This document shows, piece after piece, positions 44,236 to 55,024 of a stretch of DNA of 64,000 bases (positions are counted from its first letter, which is position 1; every line of letters starts with the position of its first letter). Under the pieces are notes generated by a model. It was not told where the DNA came from. It saw only the letters and a program-made list of their open reading frames with translations, and ran no database searches. The stretch comes from Hymenopus coronatus (lineage: Eukaryota > Arthropoda > Insecta > Mantodea > Hymenopodidae). Position numbers and translations under genes: made by a program. The stretch is from the NCBI GenBank assembly GCA_030762935.1, contig CM060900.1, positions 291,524,236 through 291,588,235 on the forward strand. Reading direction: 5' to 3'.

Positions 44236-44873
44236 ATGATACACAACTCTGGTGTGTCATGGCAGTACTTGGGATTAACTAGCAGAAGACATTCATTATT
44301 TTCAAACTCTAGTAAAGTCCATATACTGATAGCAAATAATAGGGACCACACAAAGTATTAGAATTAGTTTTATTAGACTTCTGTTGCATTTAAAAGCAAG
44401 CGGAAATCTGGTTTAGTGTTTTTCTTTGTCTTCTAGTTTGCAACAACAGCAATAAAGGATTTCACATTTCATAGAGTGAATGATTTATATAACGTAATCT
44501 ACATTAGTTGTAAAGAGTACAAATACGAACTAAAAAAAAAAAAGTTGCGGTTTACTGTGCTCGAACCTACGTTAGGGATCACAGCGTGTTTCAATTGGAG
44601 CACGTTAGGACTGAGCCGTTTCTACTCTCAGTAGTGTTTACTCTGTTTATAAAGAACTGTATTGGGCAGATCAATATCAAGGTTTGGCTTACTTTTTAGT
44701 GTTTCTGTGCATGCTAGCCAAAATAATTATTTTGATTGTTCCCTGGTTGCTATTTTATGTTATAAAGCAATAAACTATGTCTTACCTCGCTGTATAAAAG
44801 CATGTTTTGTAGCATAGTGCGCTTGCACGTGTAAATACAGCTTGTGAGCTTCCGCGAGGCCTAAGCGACACTT

Positions 44874-45449
44874 TGAAAGGTTACAGCGTTCAAACATTTT
44901 CCCATGATTGTATAGGCATTTAACATCGTTTATTGTAAAATCATTTGATTGTATACTTTGTTAATTACATATTTAACTCACAAGTTTTAAAATCTAAAAA
45001 TTGTTGTATTGAGCACAGACTATTTGCCCAACCATGAATACACTCTGGATTTAAACGTTTTCTTATCTAGGTATTTATTTGGTTGTGCCAGGTAATTGGG
45101 TAGTTAAAAACCTAAATACATATAACTATTTTAAGTTCTTGATGATCTAAAATTGGGAATATTTAATTTTATTTTATTATTGTGTTATACTTATGCCCAC
45201 CGCTTTTTAATGTTACACTTTTAGAAGATTTGTGTACATAAACTAAAACATCTAAAATATAAAGATTATAAAAGAGTTAAAACACTTAGTTCAATGAAAA
45301 CGGGTCTACACGGATTTGTATAGCAACATTTTTAAGTGTCTTTTTTTTTTTTTTTTTTCATTTCTAAAAGAAAGATTTCATACATATTATTAGTGTCTCC
45401 CCATAGGATTAAACCGTAGCTTATAATTGACTCAAAAGTGAAAAATACC
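44874..45449. other. AT-rich spacer, left part
   Basis: Beginning of the 3.4-kb spacer between the repeat arms. A poly-T run at 45342-45358. No recognisable coding. Confidence 0.5.
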
Positions 45450-46345
45450 TACTTCTGACATATTGCGGGAGGAATACATTTTCTCAGGTTTCTTATCAAA
45501 AATGCTATACTTGACAGTCTTTATTTCTGATTTTCAATATGAGAAATCCAGGTTTGCTGGCTATCTATATGCACTCCTAGAAATTTAATACTAATGTGAT
45601 AGAAATGAGCTGAATCGGTCTCTAACTGTTTGAAATTAAAAAAGAACAGTAGCTGTTTTATGTTTATTTAAGAGCATACTGTTATCTCCGACCCATTCAG
45701 ATGTTTTTTATCACGATAGATTCACATCATTTACTAAATTTATTTAGATCCTTGCCACTAATTACCAATTTGCAACATCAGCAAACTCCACAATGCGAAT
45801 GAGACTATTATTAGATAAATTGTTTACTGCAATTAAAAATAAACGTAGACCCAAAGACGGAACCCTTTGTAACACCACTATTAATGTCAAGAGCTGTACA
45901 GAACTCGCCATTCATATAAGCCACGTGTTTTCTATTTCATAAATAAGTTTTCAAAAGTTTAATTTATTCGTTTCTATTAATAAATGAGTAAGTTAATACC
46001 GTGAACATTATGATGCACAGAGTAAAAAATGTTATTTAAATCACAAACATTTGCTAGACCATATTCCTTTTTCAAAGAACTAATCATAAAAATCCACCAA
46101 ATGTTTATGGGCTCCTATAGTACTTTTTCCGACTAAAAATGTACTTCTTTTTAGTATACACATTAAAATGTTTTACAAAAGCGTTTGTTAGATCAAAAAT
46201 TATATATTCAATTTTTTCCCTATGACAGGAATAAGAGATATACACTGCTAATTACACGTCTCATATGTACGTTCATTTTTGTGTACAGGAATTACTTTCG
46301 CAACTTTCAAGCAGTCCGAAAGAACTCCTTGTAAAAATAGAATAA
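45450..46345 (-). pseudogene. Highly decayed non-LTR reverse transcriptase
   Basis: On the minus strand short pieces in different frames give, in the right order, KVAKVIPVHKNE, PVIGKKLEYIIFDQL, GVTKGSV (GVPQGSV in relatives), FADVAN (FADDxN) and IKFLGVHIDSQQTWISHI. These are RT blocks of a CR1/Jockey-type LINE, unrelated to the RNase H family elsewhere in the window. Stops are frequent, so it is old. Confidence 0.55.
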
Positions 46346-46803
46346 TAATAATAATCATATTAAAGTTATAGTAATAACAATAAAGTAATAATACAGTAAT
46401 AGTATAATAATAAAGTAATAATAATTACTAAAATAATTAAATAATAATAGTAATAATAATAGTACTAGTAATAGTAGTAGTAATAATAGGAATATTAACA
46501 ACGGTAACAGTAACAACAATAACAACAGTAATAATAATCATAACAATACTAATAATAGTAACAATAATAATACTACTAATAATAGTAATAATAATAATGA
46601 TAATAATATTAACAATAATAATAACAGCAATAGTAATAATAACAATAATATTATGATGATAATAATGCTAATAATAGTAGTAATAACAAGATTAATAATA
46701 ATAGTAGTAATAATAGTAATAACAATATTAATAATAACAATAATAATAACCATAGTATTAATAATCGTAATAATAGTAATACCAGCAATAATAATAGAAG
46801 TAT

Positions 46804-46846
<43 letters not shown>

Positions 46847-46847
46847 G

Positions 46848-46926
<79 letters not shown>

Positions 46927-46976
46927 CGCTGCCAGTGCTGCAGCCGCTAATAATAATAATAATAATAATAATAAAA
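46338..46976. repeat. Long compound trinucleotide tract
   Basis: Imperfect AAT-type repeats (46338-46800) pass into about 35 ACT/CTA units (46801-46905), then GCT/TGC units (46906-46945) and finally AAT units (46948-46973). Frames through it give poly-leucine or isoleucine strings without coding meaning. Confidence 0.95.
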
Positions 46977-48246
46977 ATACGTAAGGGAGTAAAGAATTAC
47001 GTTAATAGTCCTTTCTAAAGATTCATTTGAAACTCTTGGAACTCTTAAAATTTGAGACTTATGTCTGACAGTTGCTTGGGGATAGTTCTTTCCAATGAAA
47101 ATTGACGTTTGAAGATGTACAATTGCTTAAAAATTCAGAATATGATGTTTTGGATTTACTAATTTTGGATTTACTAATTTTGGATTTAGTATATTCAACT
47201 GAGTTTATAAAATATTTATTCAAGGTATCAGCTAAAGTTGGGAGTTAGGTTTGCTATTATAGCCTTTTTAAAATATGTTTATAAAAAAATGCAGTTTTAC
47301 TTTTGTTCTTATACTTTCTGTCAGATTAATATTTCCGATTATTGTGCTGTCTTCAATCTTTCGTCTATAAACTTTTCTATGTGCACTACACCTTTGTTTA
47401 GCCACTTCAGAGCATATTTTCTTATACATGTCATAATGGATTCTAATTCTGATTTTCAGATGCATTAATTTTTTTTAATATTTAATCCTCCCTCCAGAGT
47501 AAGCACTGCTCTTGGTTACTAACTTCTTGATGAGTCATCTGTTAAATACATTAGAAAATACATTAAAGTGTTCTAGGCATTTCAGTGCAAACAGCTAAAA
47601 TAAATATTCCAATCAATAGCTACTCCTATAGTTGGGGACATCATGATTCCCTCTGGACATATTGCACAAAATCATATTGCCATGGCTTGTCATTATATTC
47701 AACTCTGTGAAATGAGTTGACTTCACAGTCGTAAGTTTTGAACTCAGGTCGTAAACGTATATACTTAGCATTGGCTAAGAACTCAACCTAGCTCTTTTTG
47801 CATGTTATTTGGGCTATGATGGTCAGTAACAGAATAAAGATGTGAAACGTTTTACGATTTTTTGTGACACTTTGTACTGGATTCATTTTGTTCGTTTGTC
47901 GTTCCACTTTTTAGCTTTCTAATGAGTTTGCTGATATTCTCCTTGATATACGTTTTTTGTTATTTTGGTTGATTTGCCCAATCTCTCTCTCTCTCTCTCT
48001 CTCTTCCTCTCTCTCTCACACATACACGCACACGCATATAATAATTGTAATACCTGGTAAAGGAGATTTACATATTTTAAGGCATTTATGGACTCTCAAA
48101 GCCAGTGGAAGGTAAACCGCTTCTGAACTCATCTGGACACCCACGCATCGACAGATTCGTGTGTATTCGTTATTAACCCTTGAGTACTCGCGTGACAGAA
48201 AGGTACAGTCATGGAAAAAATGAATGAGCATTGTAAACTTACTGTC
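46977..48246. other. AT-rich spacer, right part
   Basis: A minus-strand frame at 47268-47465 (YKKICSEVAKQRCSAHRKVY) might be the linker of the same old LINE, but the support is weak. A tandem GGATTTACTAATTTT repeat lies near 47152-47180 and a (CT)n run at 47982-48016. Confidence 0.4.
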
Positions 48247-48914
48247 ACTTCGGCCTCCCGGAAGCACACGAAGTTACACAAGCTGGTTTTACATGTGCAC
48301 GTGCACTATGCTACAAAACATGCTTTATACAGCGGGGTAAGGCGCAGTTTATTGCTTTATAACATAAAATAGTAACCAGGAAACAACCGAAATAATTGTT
48401 TTTCGCTAACATGCACAGAAGCACTAAAAATTAAGCCAAACCATGGTAGTTGGGCTGTCCACTACAGCTCTTTATAAACATGGAAAAGAGTACTCAGAGT
48501 AGAACTGGCTCAGTCCTAACGTGCTCCGTTTGAAACACCCTGTGAAACCTAGCGTAGGTGCGGGCCCAGTAACTCGTAATTTTTTTTATTTTGTTTTTTA
48601 GTTCGTATTGGCACTCTTTACAGCCGATGTAGATTACGTTATATAAACCATTCACTTTATGAAATGTGAAATCCTTTATTGCTGTTGTCGCAAACTAGAA
48701 GACAAAGAAAAACACTAAACCAGATTTCCGCTTGCTTTTAAATGCAACAGAAGTCTAATAAAACTAATTCTAATACTTTGTGTGGTCCCTATTATTTGCT
48801 ATCAGTATATGGACTTTACTAGAGTTTGAAAATAATGAATGTCTTCTGCTAGCTAATCCCAAGTACTGCCATGACACACCAGAGTTGTGTATCATTATTC
48901 AATCTGAGACCTCG

Positions 48915-50074
48915 AGAAATCCTGTTTACTTTCGTCCAAACATATTCAATTGGGTTGAGATCTGCTGACTTTGTAGGCCACGGTAGATATTCGTGTGCTT
49001 CGGAAACCACGTTTGAATTTTCGCCGACTTGTGGACCGAATGATTATTCTGTTGAAATTTAATAATACCTTCAGTATAACGCTCTAGGGCAGATCGTAGC
49101 AGAACATGTTCTAGAATTTCAGAATAGCTTTCCTTATTGAGCTTTCCATGATCACGTTCCTACATACCTGCAGCTTCCCAAGATATCCATGCCCAAGCAG
49201 TAACGCTCGTTCGACCACACCTTGCAGCTATTGTAACATATACCAAGGAAATGCCGCAGGAGAAGCATGAATATGGCAAGATAATGATGTCAAATCAAAA
49301 TATACATAACTCAAACTGAAGCTATTAAACAGGAAAAATGAACACCATGGTGTCAACGTCTCCTGAAATAATGCCTCCCACAGTTCCAAGAGACGTAATT
49401 ATATATAACGGGAAGTAGGAGTTTTTAGTTGGTGAAAATACAACTCTCATACAGAGTGGTGTCTTTGAAACATTTTCTCCTACTGTAAAAAAAAAAACAA
49501 CAAAAAAACAAACAAACAAATAAACAAAAACAAAAAAAGGACAGTCCTTGCACGAGTGGCCAAATGACACATAACATTTCGAGTACCAGTAGGCCTGTAA
49601 ACAAACACAATCGAATTGACATCTGCATTAGCACGTAGTTCCGTTGGAGAAGACTACTTCGCTCCAATCGAAGATCTCGGACTATACAGCAAATGCCAAC
49701 CTGTCAACTTTGTGGGCTTCAGTTAGCACTTCTTCACTACAGCACGCCTACACTGAATTCCGGCACCTTTACAGAGGGTAGGGTGGTAACCGTCCTTGCA
49801 TTACCCGGGAATAAAGATAAACCCTTAATGCAGCGCCCGTCAGAAACGGATCTCCTTCGACCTCTGCCATGAGAGACCTGTCTTCATTCTCGGTAGATAC
49901 ACGCGAGTGACCAGTACTGTTCCTTGCAGCCACTTGTCCCTCTTCACGATATAACTTTGCCCACCTCCTTGCAGTGGACTGTGAAACATCACAAATGCTT
50001 CCCGCTCTGGTGGCCGTATAACCCCGTATAACCAGGGTGAGAACAGCAGAACGTTTAACAACGGCCCCCGCCAT
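48915..50074 (-). pseudogene. Tc1-like transposase relic, arm 2
   Basis: This copy preserves the N-terminus better: MAGAVVKRSAVLTLVIRGYT, QSTARRWAKLYREEGQVAAR and SRVSTENEDRSLMAEVEGDP, the paired-like DNA-binding domain of Tc1. The first catalytic block has become SNGTT (SDEAT in arm 1). The second again reads FQQNN, and the third block (ADLNPIEYVW) is kept. It is inactive. Confidence 0.75.
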
Positions 50075-50381
50075 TGCTAATATATGAATGAGTGCATCGT
50101 TGTAGTAGTGACTGAGTACCTTTTTCGGTAACTAATGGAACCAAGCACAAACATCTGACCAACACGGAAAGAAACACAATATGGACAAAGGAATCAAGCT
50201 GACCACCAGTAGTTGTAAGCTTTGTCTGTTATACATAATATATCTACGTCTGGATATTATTTAATATTCAAATTATAACTAATATAGCGGAAACTCTGTA
50301 TTAGAATAAATTAAGAATGTTATATAGAAAATATGATACAAGAAACAACATAAATGGGAGAGAAAAATTATGCTATTGTAG

Positions 50382-50437
50382 AGGTTTGAACTTGGGTTCG
50401 GTAATTTTCTAAGCGCTTGCATTACCTCTGAGTTATA
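50382..50437 (-). other. tRNA-like pol III A and B boxes (arm 2)
   Basis: Read on the minus strand, TATAACTCAGAGGTAATG and AAGTTCAAACC occur at the place corresponding to arm 1. The B box is closer to consensus here. Confidence 0.4.
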
Positions 50438-50934
50438 TGTATTTGTTTGGGTCAAAAGGCGTCTGCTCCCACTCCATATATGCGCTGTAATTCTAGTCAT
50501 TGTTTCTTATGATAACGTGAACCATTTATCGTATTTCAGGTACTTCAGTTGGGGAATTGGTTGCTCCACCTTTGTGTATAACTAACAATGAGCATAGCAT
50601 CAGGTAGAAACACTTTTGGGTTTGTTTTCTAATTGGCTTACGTAGAATGGGTAGCATGTCGCTTGTTGCTGAATTATTTATCAGGAACCAATACAAATGC
50701 GAAACACGGTGCAAGACACAGCTTGTTAATGTGCTTGACAGGCGATAACGTATGTCGCAGACACTGTTAGGTATGCCTAGCTGCGTATCGGAAATCGCGA
50801 CCATTGTAAACATCTCTGCGATAGGAAGTGAGACTTTGAAATGTTCAGCTCTCAGATTACGCTTAATCATTTTTTGAATGACTGTACTTAGGTAGTCACG
50901 TCGAGTCAATTTGACCCCAGAAAACAGCTATTTA

Positions 50935-52213
50935 CGAGGGCAGATGAAAAACTAAGTTGCACTTCCACGTTATAGTCATTTATTAAACCACCTATACAAA
51001 AGCAGCACGGCTGTGCCAACATACAATGTAAGTTCACTTTTCCACATAGTCTCCAAGAGACTGTAACACTTCTCGGAATGGTCAACCAACTTTTAAATTC
51101 CGGATGCATAGAAATCTCCTCTAGCGTTTTGTAACCACACGGTGACAGCCGCTTTCACCTTCTCATCGTTTCGAAATCGTTGTCCACCGAGATCCATTTT
51201 GAGCTTACCGAAAAGATGAAAGTCGCATGGTGCTAAGTAGGTTGTTGCCATATCTTCCACTTGAATCGCTGCAACAGTTCGCACGTTTGGCGGGCCTGTG
51301 AAGTGATGGGTTATCGTGCAACAAAATCACACCGTCGCTCAATTTCCCCCTGCGCTGCTCTTTCGATTCAACGTTTGGCAATATGAGGCCGCGTTAATGG
51401 TTATGCTTTCGGCATAAATTCCACGTGCACTAAACCCTCCATATCAAAGAACACTTCGCCATAACCTTTCCTGCTGAAGGTTGAACCTTGGCCTCCTTTC
51501 GTTGTGGTGATGAGATGTGCACCCATTCCATCGATGTTCTCTTTGTTTGGGGGTGAAGTGATGGACCCACGTTTCATCCTCTATGATGATTCGCTGCAGA
51601 AACTCGTTGCCCTCTGCAGAATACCGCTGCAAAGGTGCCGTGAGGATTCGAAACGTTATCCCTTGTGATCATCGGTGAGAATACGCGGCACCAATCTGTG
51701 ACATAGCTGTGAACAATGGAGAACACACTGCCATACAAAATGTTCAGCATGCTGGCAATTTCCTCCAGTTTTATGCGCCGATCCTCTCTAATGATCGCAT
51801 CCACACGGTCAACATTTGAAACGGTACGGGACGTTGCCGGCCTGCCTTCGCGATCTTCGTCTATGATATCCGTGCGCCCTACTTCAAATTGTTGACACCA
51901 CTTTACAATTCCTTGCTGGGAAATCGCACGCTCTCCATATACAGCTGTGAGTTCACGATGAATATCCGTGCAATTCACCCGCTTGGCCCATAGAAATCGG
52001 ATTGTTGCTCGCACCTACAATTTGGAGTTAACATACAGTTGACGCGCCATTGCTTTTAGCCCGCTAGTCACACAAAACGCAATGAACAACCACAGCAACC
52101 GTCCTATTTGAAGTCTGCGCAGTTACTGTCCCTTTCCGCGCTTTGCCCAAGACTGCGACACATAGCGGTCTCCTGCGGCGAGTTAGTGCAACTAACTTAT
52201 TGATCCACCCTTG
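50935..52213 (-). mobile_element. Full-length dead mariner with TA duplications
   Basis: The left end starts CGAGGGCAGATGAAAAACTA at 50935 and the inverted right end CAAGGGTGGATCAATAAGTT at 52213. About 24 of the first 32 bases match, both reaching AGTTGCACT. Both sides are flanked by TA (50933-50934 and 52214-52215). The length of 1,279 bp is that of a complete mariner. Confidence 0.88.
51034..52050 (-). pseudogene. Mariner transposase pseudogene (second family)
   Basis: The ATG at 52050 is followed by an in-frame TAG at codon 12. The N-terminal domain is clear (ATIRFLWAKRVNCTDIHREL, QQGIVKWCQQFEVGRTDIID, VDRVDAIIREDRRIKLEEIA). The first catalytic block reads EDETWVHHFTP (51570 region). HDN of the second block survives near 51310 in another frame, while the third reads YLAPCDFHLF, in which the preceding SPD is damaged. 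The end (GDYVEK in another frame) is at 51034. Multiple frameshifts. It is a different mariner lineage from those at 10 and 55 kb. Confidence 0.8.
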
Positions 52214-52539
52214 TACGTTTTTTCTTAATTTAAACTTTCGTTCCATGACCCGAAATGAGGTGTACCTAATATATTTTAACGAACGAAACAACCTGTCCAT
52301 TTATTTATACTGAATATAAATTGATATTTCAAACAAAGTCAGAGAATACATCATATAAAGAATACCTTTACAGTGTAACCAAATTTTATAAGGATTAAAT
52401 TGAGTGATTTCGGGATTTAGTCTGCACATTTTGTGCAAACAGCTTTTAATGTAACTTACACACTTACCCCATGTAAGTAGCACATTGTGTTGAATGTTTA
52501 TTGTCATTTGTTGTGCCAAGACAGATGTGCCATCGCCTT
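52214..52539. other. AT-rich spacer between mariner and piggyBac relic
   Basis: No recognisable coding. It could be the decayed catalytic part of the piggyBac gene, but no DDE block was found. Confidence 0.35.
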
Positions 52540-53185
52540 CTCTTCTGCGATTTTCGTCTGTTGTTTCTGCTATAGCTTTCTCTTCAGTGTCCTGTCTTCT
52601 CGATAGTTGAGATTGTCAAATCTAATGCAGCGAAACAAGAACAAGAACCATTCATAGGACATAGTCATTGGAAAAATCTGAGGTCCAACTTGGTCCTACA
52701 AATCCTTGAAATATAGATGAGAAGTTCAATAGGTGACAGCAAACAATAAACCAAGAAATGCTCACATTTCAACTCTATCAGTAACCTGCGCATCACGATT
52801 CCTCTCATAATTTTGGCCTGTATTCGTAATATACATATTTGCATATATAACTAATGTATCCATAACATTACCATCACAGACAGAATTCTTGCTTAGGTTT
52901 CTTGGCAGCTTTTGCTGTTGCTCGAACTCCCGGGAAAAATGAGAAATAATGTTGTGTTTTTAACACGACCCCTTTTGCAGTTTACCTGCTTGTTCCATTC
53001 AGTTTCACCATCTCTACCAAGGCAATACGATTCGTTATAGAAAGAAACAGTTTCATCATCTGAAGACACTTCTATATTTGAATTAGAAGCATGTTCAGTT
53101 TCTTGAACACCGTCAGCTTCTAGTTCAGAGAACCCGCTTACAGGTTCATCGTCGCGAAAAAAAATTCCGCTAGAAGTTCTTCATC
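52540..53185 (-). pseudogene. piggyBac transposase, N-terminal half
   Basis: The minus strand encodes an acidic N-terminus (SDDETVSFYNES) and GRDGETEWNKQ, the FxGxDGxxW-type entry block. Then come YITNTGQNYERNRDAQVTD, AFLGLLFAV, YFKDL and MSYEWFLFLFRCIRFDN. This series is typical of the N-terminal and dimerisation part of piggyBac transposases. The catalytic Asp residues that should follow are not found, and the 5' side stops where LINE fragment D begins (about 53200). Stops and frameshifts are present. Confidence 0.7.
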
Positions 53186-53204
53186 AGCTACACACGATTG
53201 TCAT

Positions 53205-54200
53205 TAGTGCAAGCAGACGCACTCTCCGGGTTTTCCAGCGTTGCCCTACACTGGATAACTATAAGAAAATGCGTTGCAACTCTAGACGGGTTTTTAAAGA
53301 TAGCAAAAGAATATCCTGGAATAATTTTGTAGCTTCCTTTCACTATATACATCTTCCTCTGTCGTATAGGATAACTTAAGGCGTGTGGCCTGAAAATCGA
53401 CGCATATGCCAATCGCCGGCCTAACACCAGAAGCGGGTGCTGTTGATACTTTTGACGAAGCTAACACTTTAAGCAGTGCTTTCACTCGAGATTCTACCTC
53501 AGACCATTATTCGCCTGAGTTTCTTCCAGTTAAGACTCAGGTGGAATCTCAAGGTTTCTCTTTCCGTTCAGAAAACCTTGAGGACTATAATTGACTTTTC
53601 ACCATGACGGAGTTGACCTGCGCTTTCATCTTCGCGAAACACTGCACCAGGTCCAGATGGAATCAACTTCCCATTGTTACAACATCTCTCTCTTCTGAAG
53701 GTAGAACTTTTCTGCTCGAGGTCTATAATTGTGTTTGGGTTGACGCTACGTTTCCCAGGAAGTGGCGGTAGGCCATCATCATACCTATTTTAAGCCTGGA
53801 AAGGACCGCATCTTCCTTCCATTTGTTTTTTCCTATTTCCCTCACTAGTTGCATCTGCAAGCTGATGGAACACATGATCAATGAACGATTGGTGTGGTGG
53901 CTTGAATCCAACAATCTATTGACTAATGCCCAGTGTGGTTTTCGAAGACCTCATTCAGCGACTGACCACCTAGTTTTGCTATCGACACATGTCATGAACG
54001 GTTTTTTTTTAAAGAACTGTCAAACTGTCGGCATTCTCTTTGACCACGAGAAGTCTTATGGTGTCACTTATGTATTGGATAGCAAGATCTTACGGTCCGT
54101 ACAACACTGTAATATACGTGAACGCATACCAATATTCATTCAGTAGTTTCTAAAAGACCGCGTTTTCCGAGTAAGGGCCGGTTGTACGAAGTCGGAATAA
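53205..54200 (+). pseudogene. LINE fragment D (linker and first half of RT)
   Basis: It contains ORF2 linker residues (VFQRCPTLDNYKKM), then VESQGFSFRSENLEDYN, which matches copies C and E. RT blocks in shifted frames are APGPDGINFPL, a damaged PTYKPGKD-like segment, WWLESNNLLTNAQCGFRR and SATDHLVLLSTH. Homology ends near 54200, after the FRVRAGCT-like stretch. Neither the YVDD block nor the 3' end is present. Confidence 0.7.
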
Positions 54201-55022
54201 ATCTTGGAATACACTATTCGCGGTATAAATATGGTGACGAGTTGGACAACGCAATTTTATTCCTTAGATATCTATTCGACTGTTTGCAGATTTAAAACTA
54301 ATGTTGGCTATGCTACAAGTCATTCATGGCTAACTTGATTCGTAATTTCTGCTTTATTTTGCTGAAAATTTGCATTATTTTCACAATCAGCTGTTTCTAA
54401 ACTATGTATTATTTCTTATTTTAACTACTTACGGTACTTTTAAATAATTATAAATGTTCACCAGTGTGTTCGGATGCAGAATTGCTATATACTTTACAAA
54501 ACATAAACTCATATACCTTGACTTCTTGCGATAGGTTAGCAGTATGGGAATGAAACCTTCACGTATTGTAAAGTTGTATCTTGTGCTGATACATGACATT
54601 CTTCCATTTGTGTCCTCAAAACACCTAACGTACTTAACGTGGATTCTGTAATTGTATTCAGTAAAATACTTAGTAATGGAATTTTAAAAATTAAATTTTA
54701 GCTGTTGCCAACGCTACTATCAACTTAAGATATGCATAATAGAATCGTTGCACCAAGATCAAGTGCATAAGCAATTTGCTATAACCAACAGAAAAATCAG
54801 TATCTATGTCGAATAGTGCATTAAAACGTTCCCATTACAGCTCGCACTTTGCTGATGGCAATATTTAATGCAACAGTTTGAAATGATCAACCAAACTAAT
54901 AAAACTGAGAACATTATATCATATGGAAGGTATCGTGTATTCAATCAAAATTATTTCTAATATATAAAATTCACAGCATATAATACGAAAAAGTATTAAT
55001 CTATTGTAGAAGAATAATAATA
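54201..55022. other. AT-rich DNA without recognisable features
   Basis: No coding motif, repeat or element end was found between LINE fragment D and the mariner. Confidence 0.5.
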
Positions 55023-55024
55023 TA

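Larger units (their letters stand above)
42232..44873 (+). repeat. Inverted-repeat arm 1 (2.65-kb Tc1-containing repeat)
   Basis: This segment matches 48247-50895 in reverse complement along its whole length, with scattered substitutions and small indels. Examples are the shared reading frame IPNSVCEIRYRLS near 42350, the pol III-like boxes, the Tc1-like relic, and the end TGTATAAAAGCATGTTTTG near 44795. Homology begins near AGTTATAGAAAAAATTATTG and stops near 44873. No short inverted ends were found on the unit itself. Confidence 0.85.
48247..50895 (-). repeat. Inverted-repeat arm 2
   Basis: Reverse-complement partner of 42232-44873. The frame IPNSVCDIRYRLS (near 50740) matches IPNSVCEIRYRLS of arm 1, and the tail near 48310 matches the arm 1 end. 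Small indels differ between the arms, so they have diverged since duplication. Confidence 0.85.

Noticed and set aside
44530..44660. Second tRNA-like B box (GGTTCGAGCAC on minus)
   Set aside because: The equivalent site in arm 2 is not conserved as a B box and there is no matching A box.
46653..47018. 121-codon plus-strand frame and 71-codon minus-strand frame made of Leu and Ile
   Set aside because: They are translations of the trinucleotide repeat and have no start context or homology.
48780..48968. Frames starting MWSLLFAISIW in both repeat arms (also 44133-44351 minus)
   Set aside because: Conserved between the arms only because the DNA is duplicated. They run antisense to the Tc1 third catalytic block and lack independent support.
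50526..50909. 127-codon minus-strand frame shared by both arms (IPNSVCDIRYRLS)
   Set aside because: Considered as a possible passenger gene. The arm 1 version breaks at 88 codons and differs by many non-synonymous changes, so coding is not supported without a rate test.
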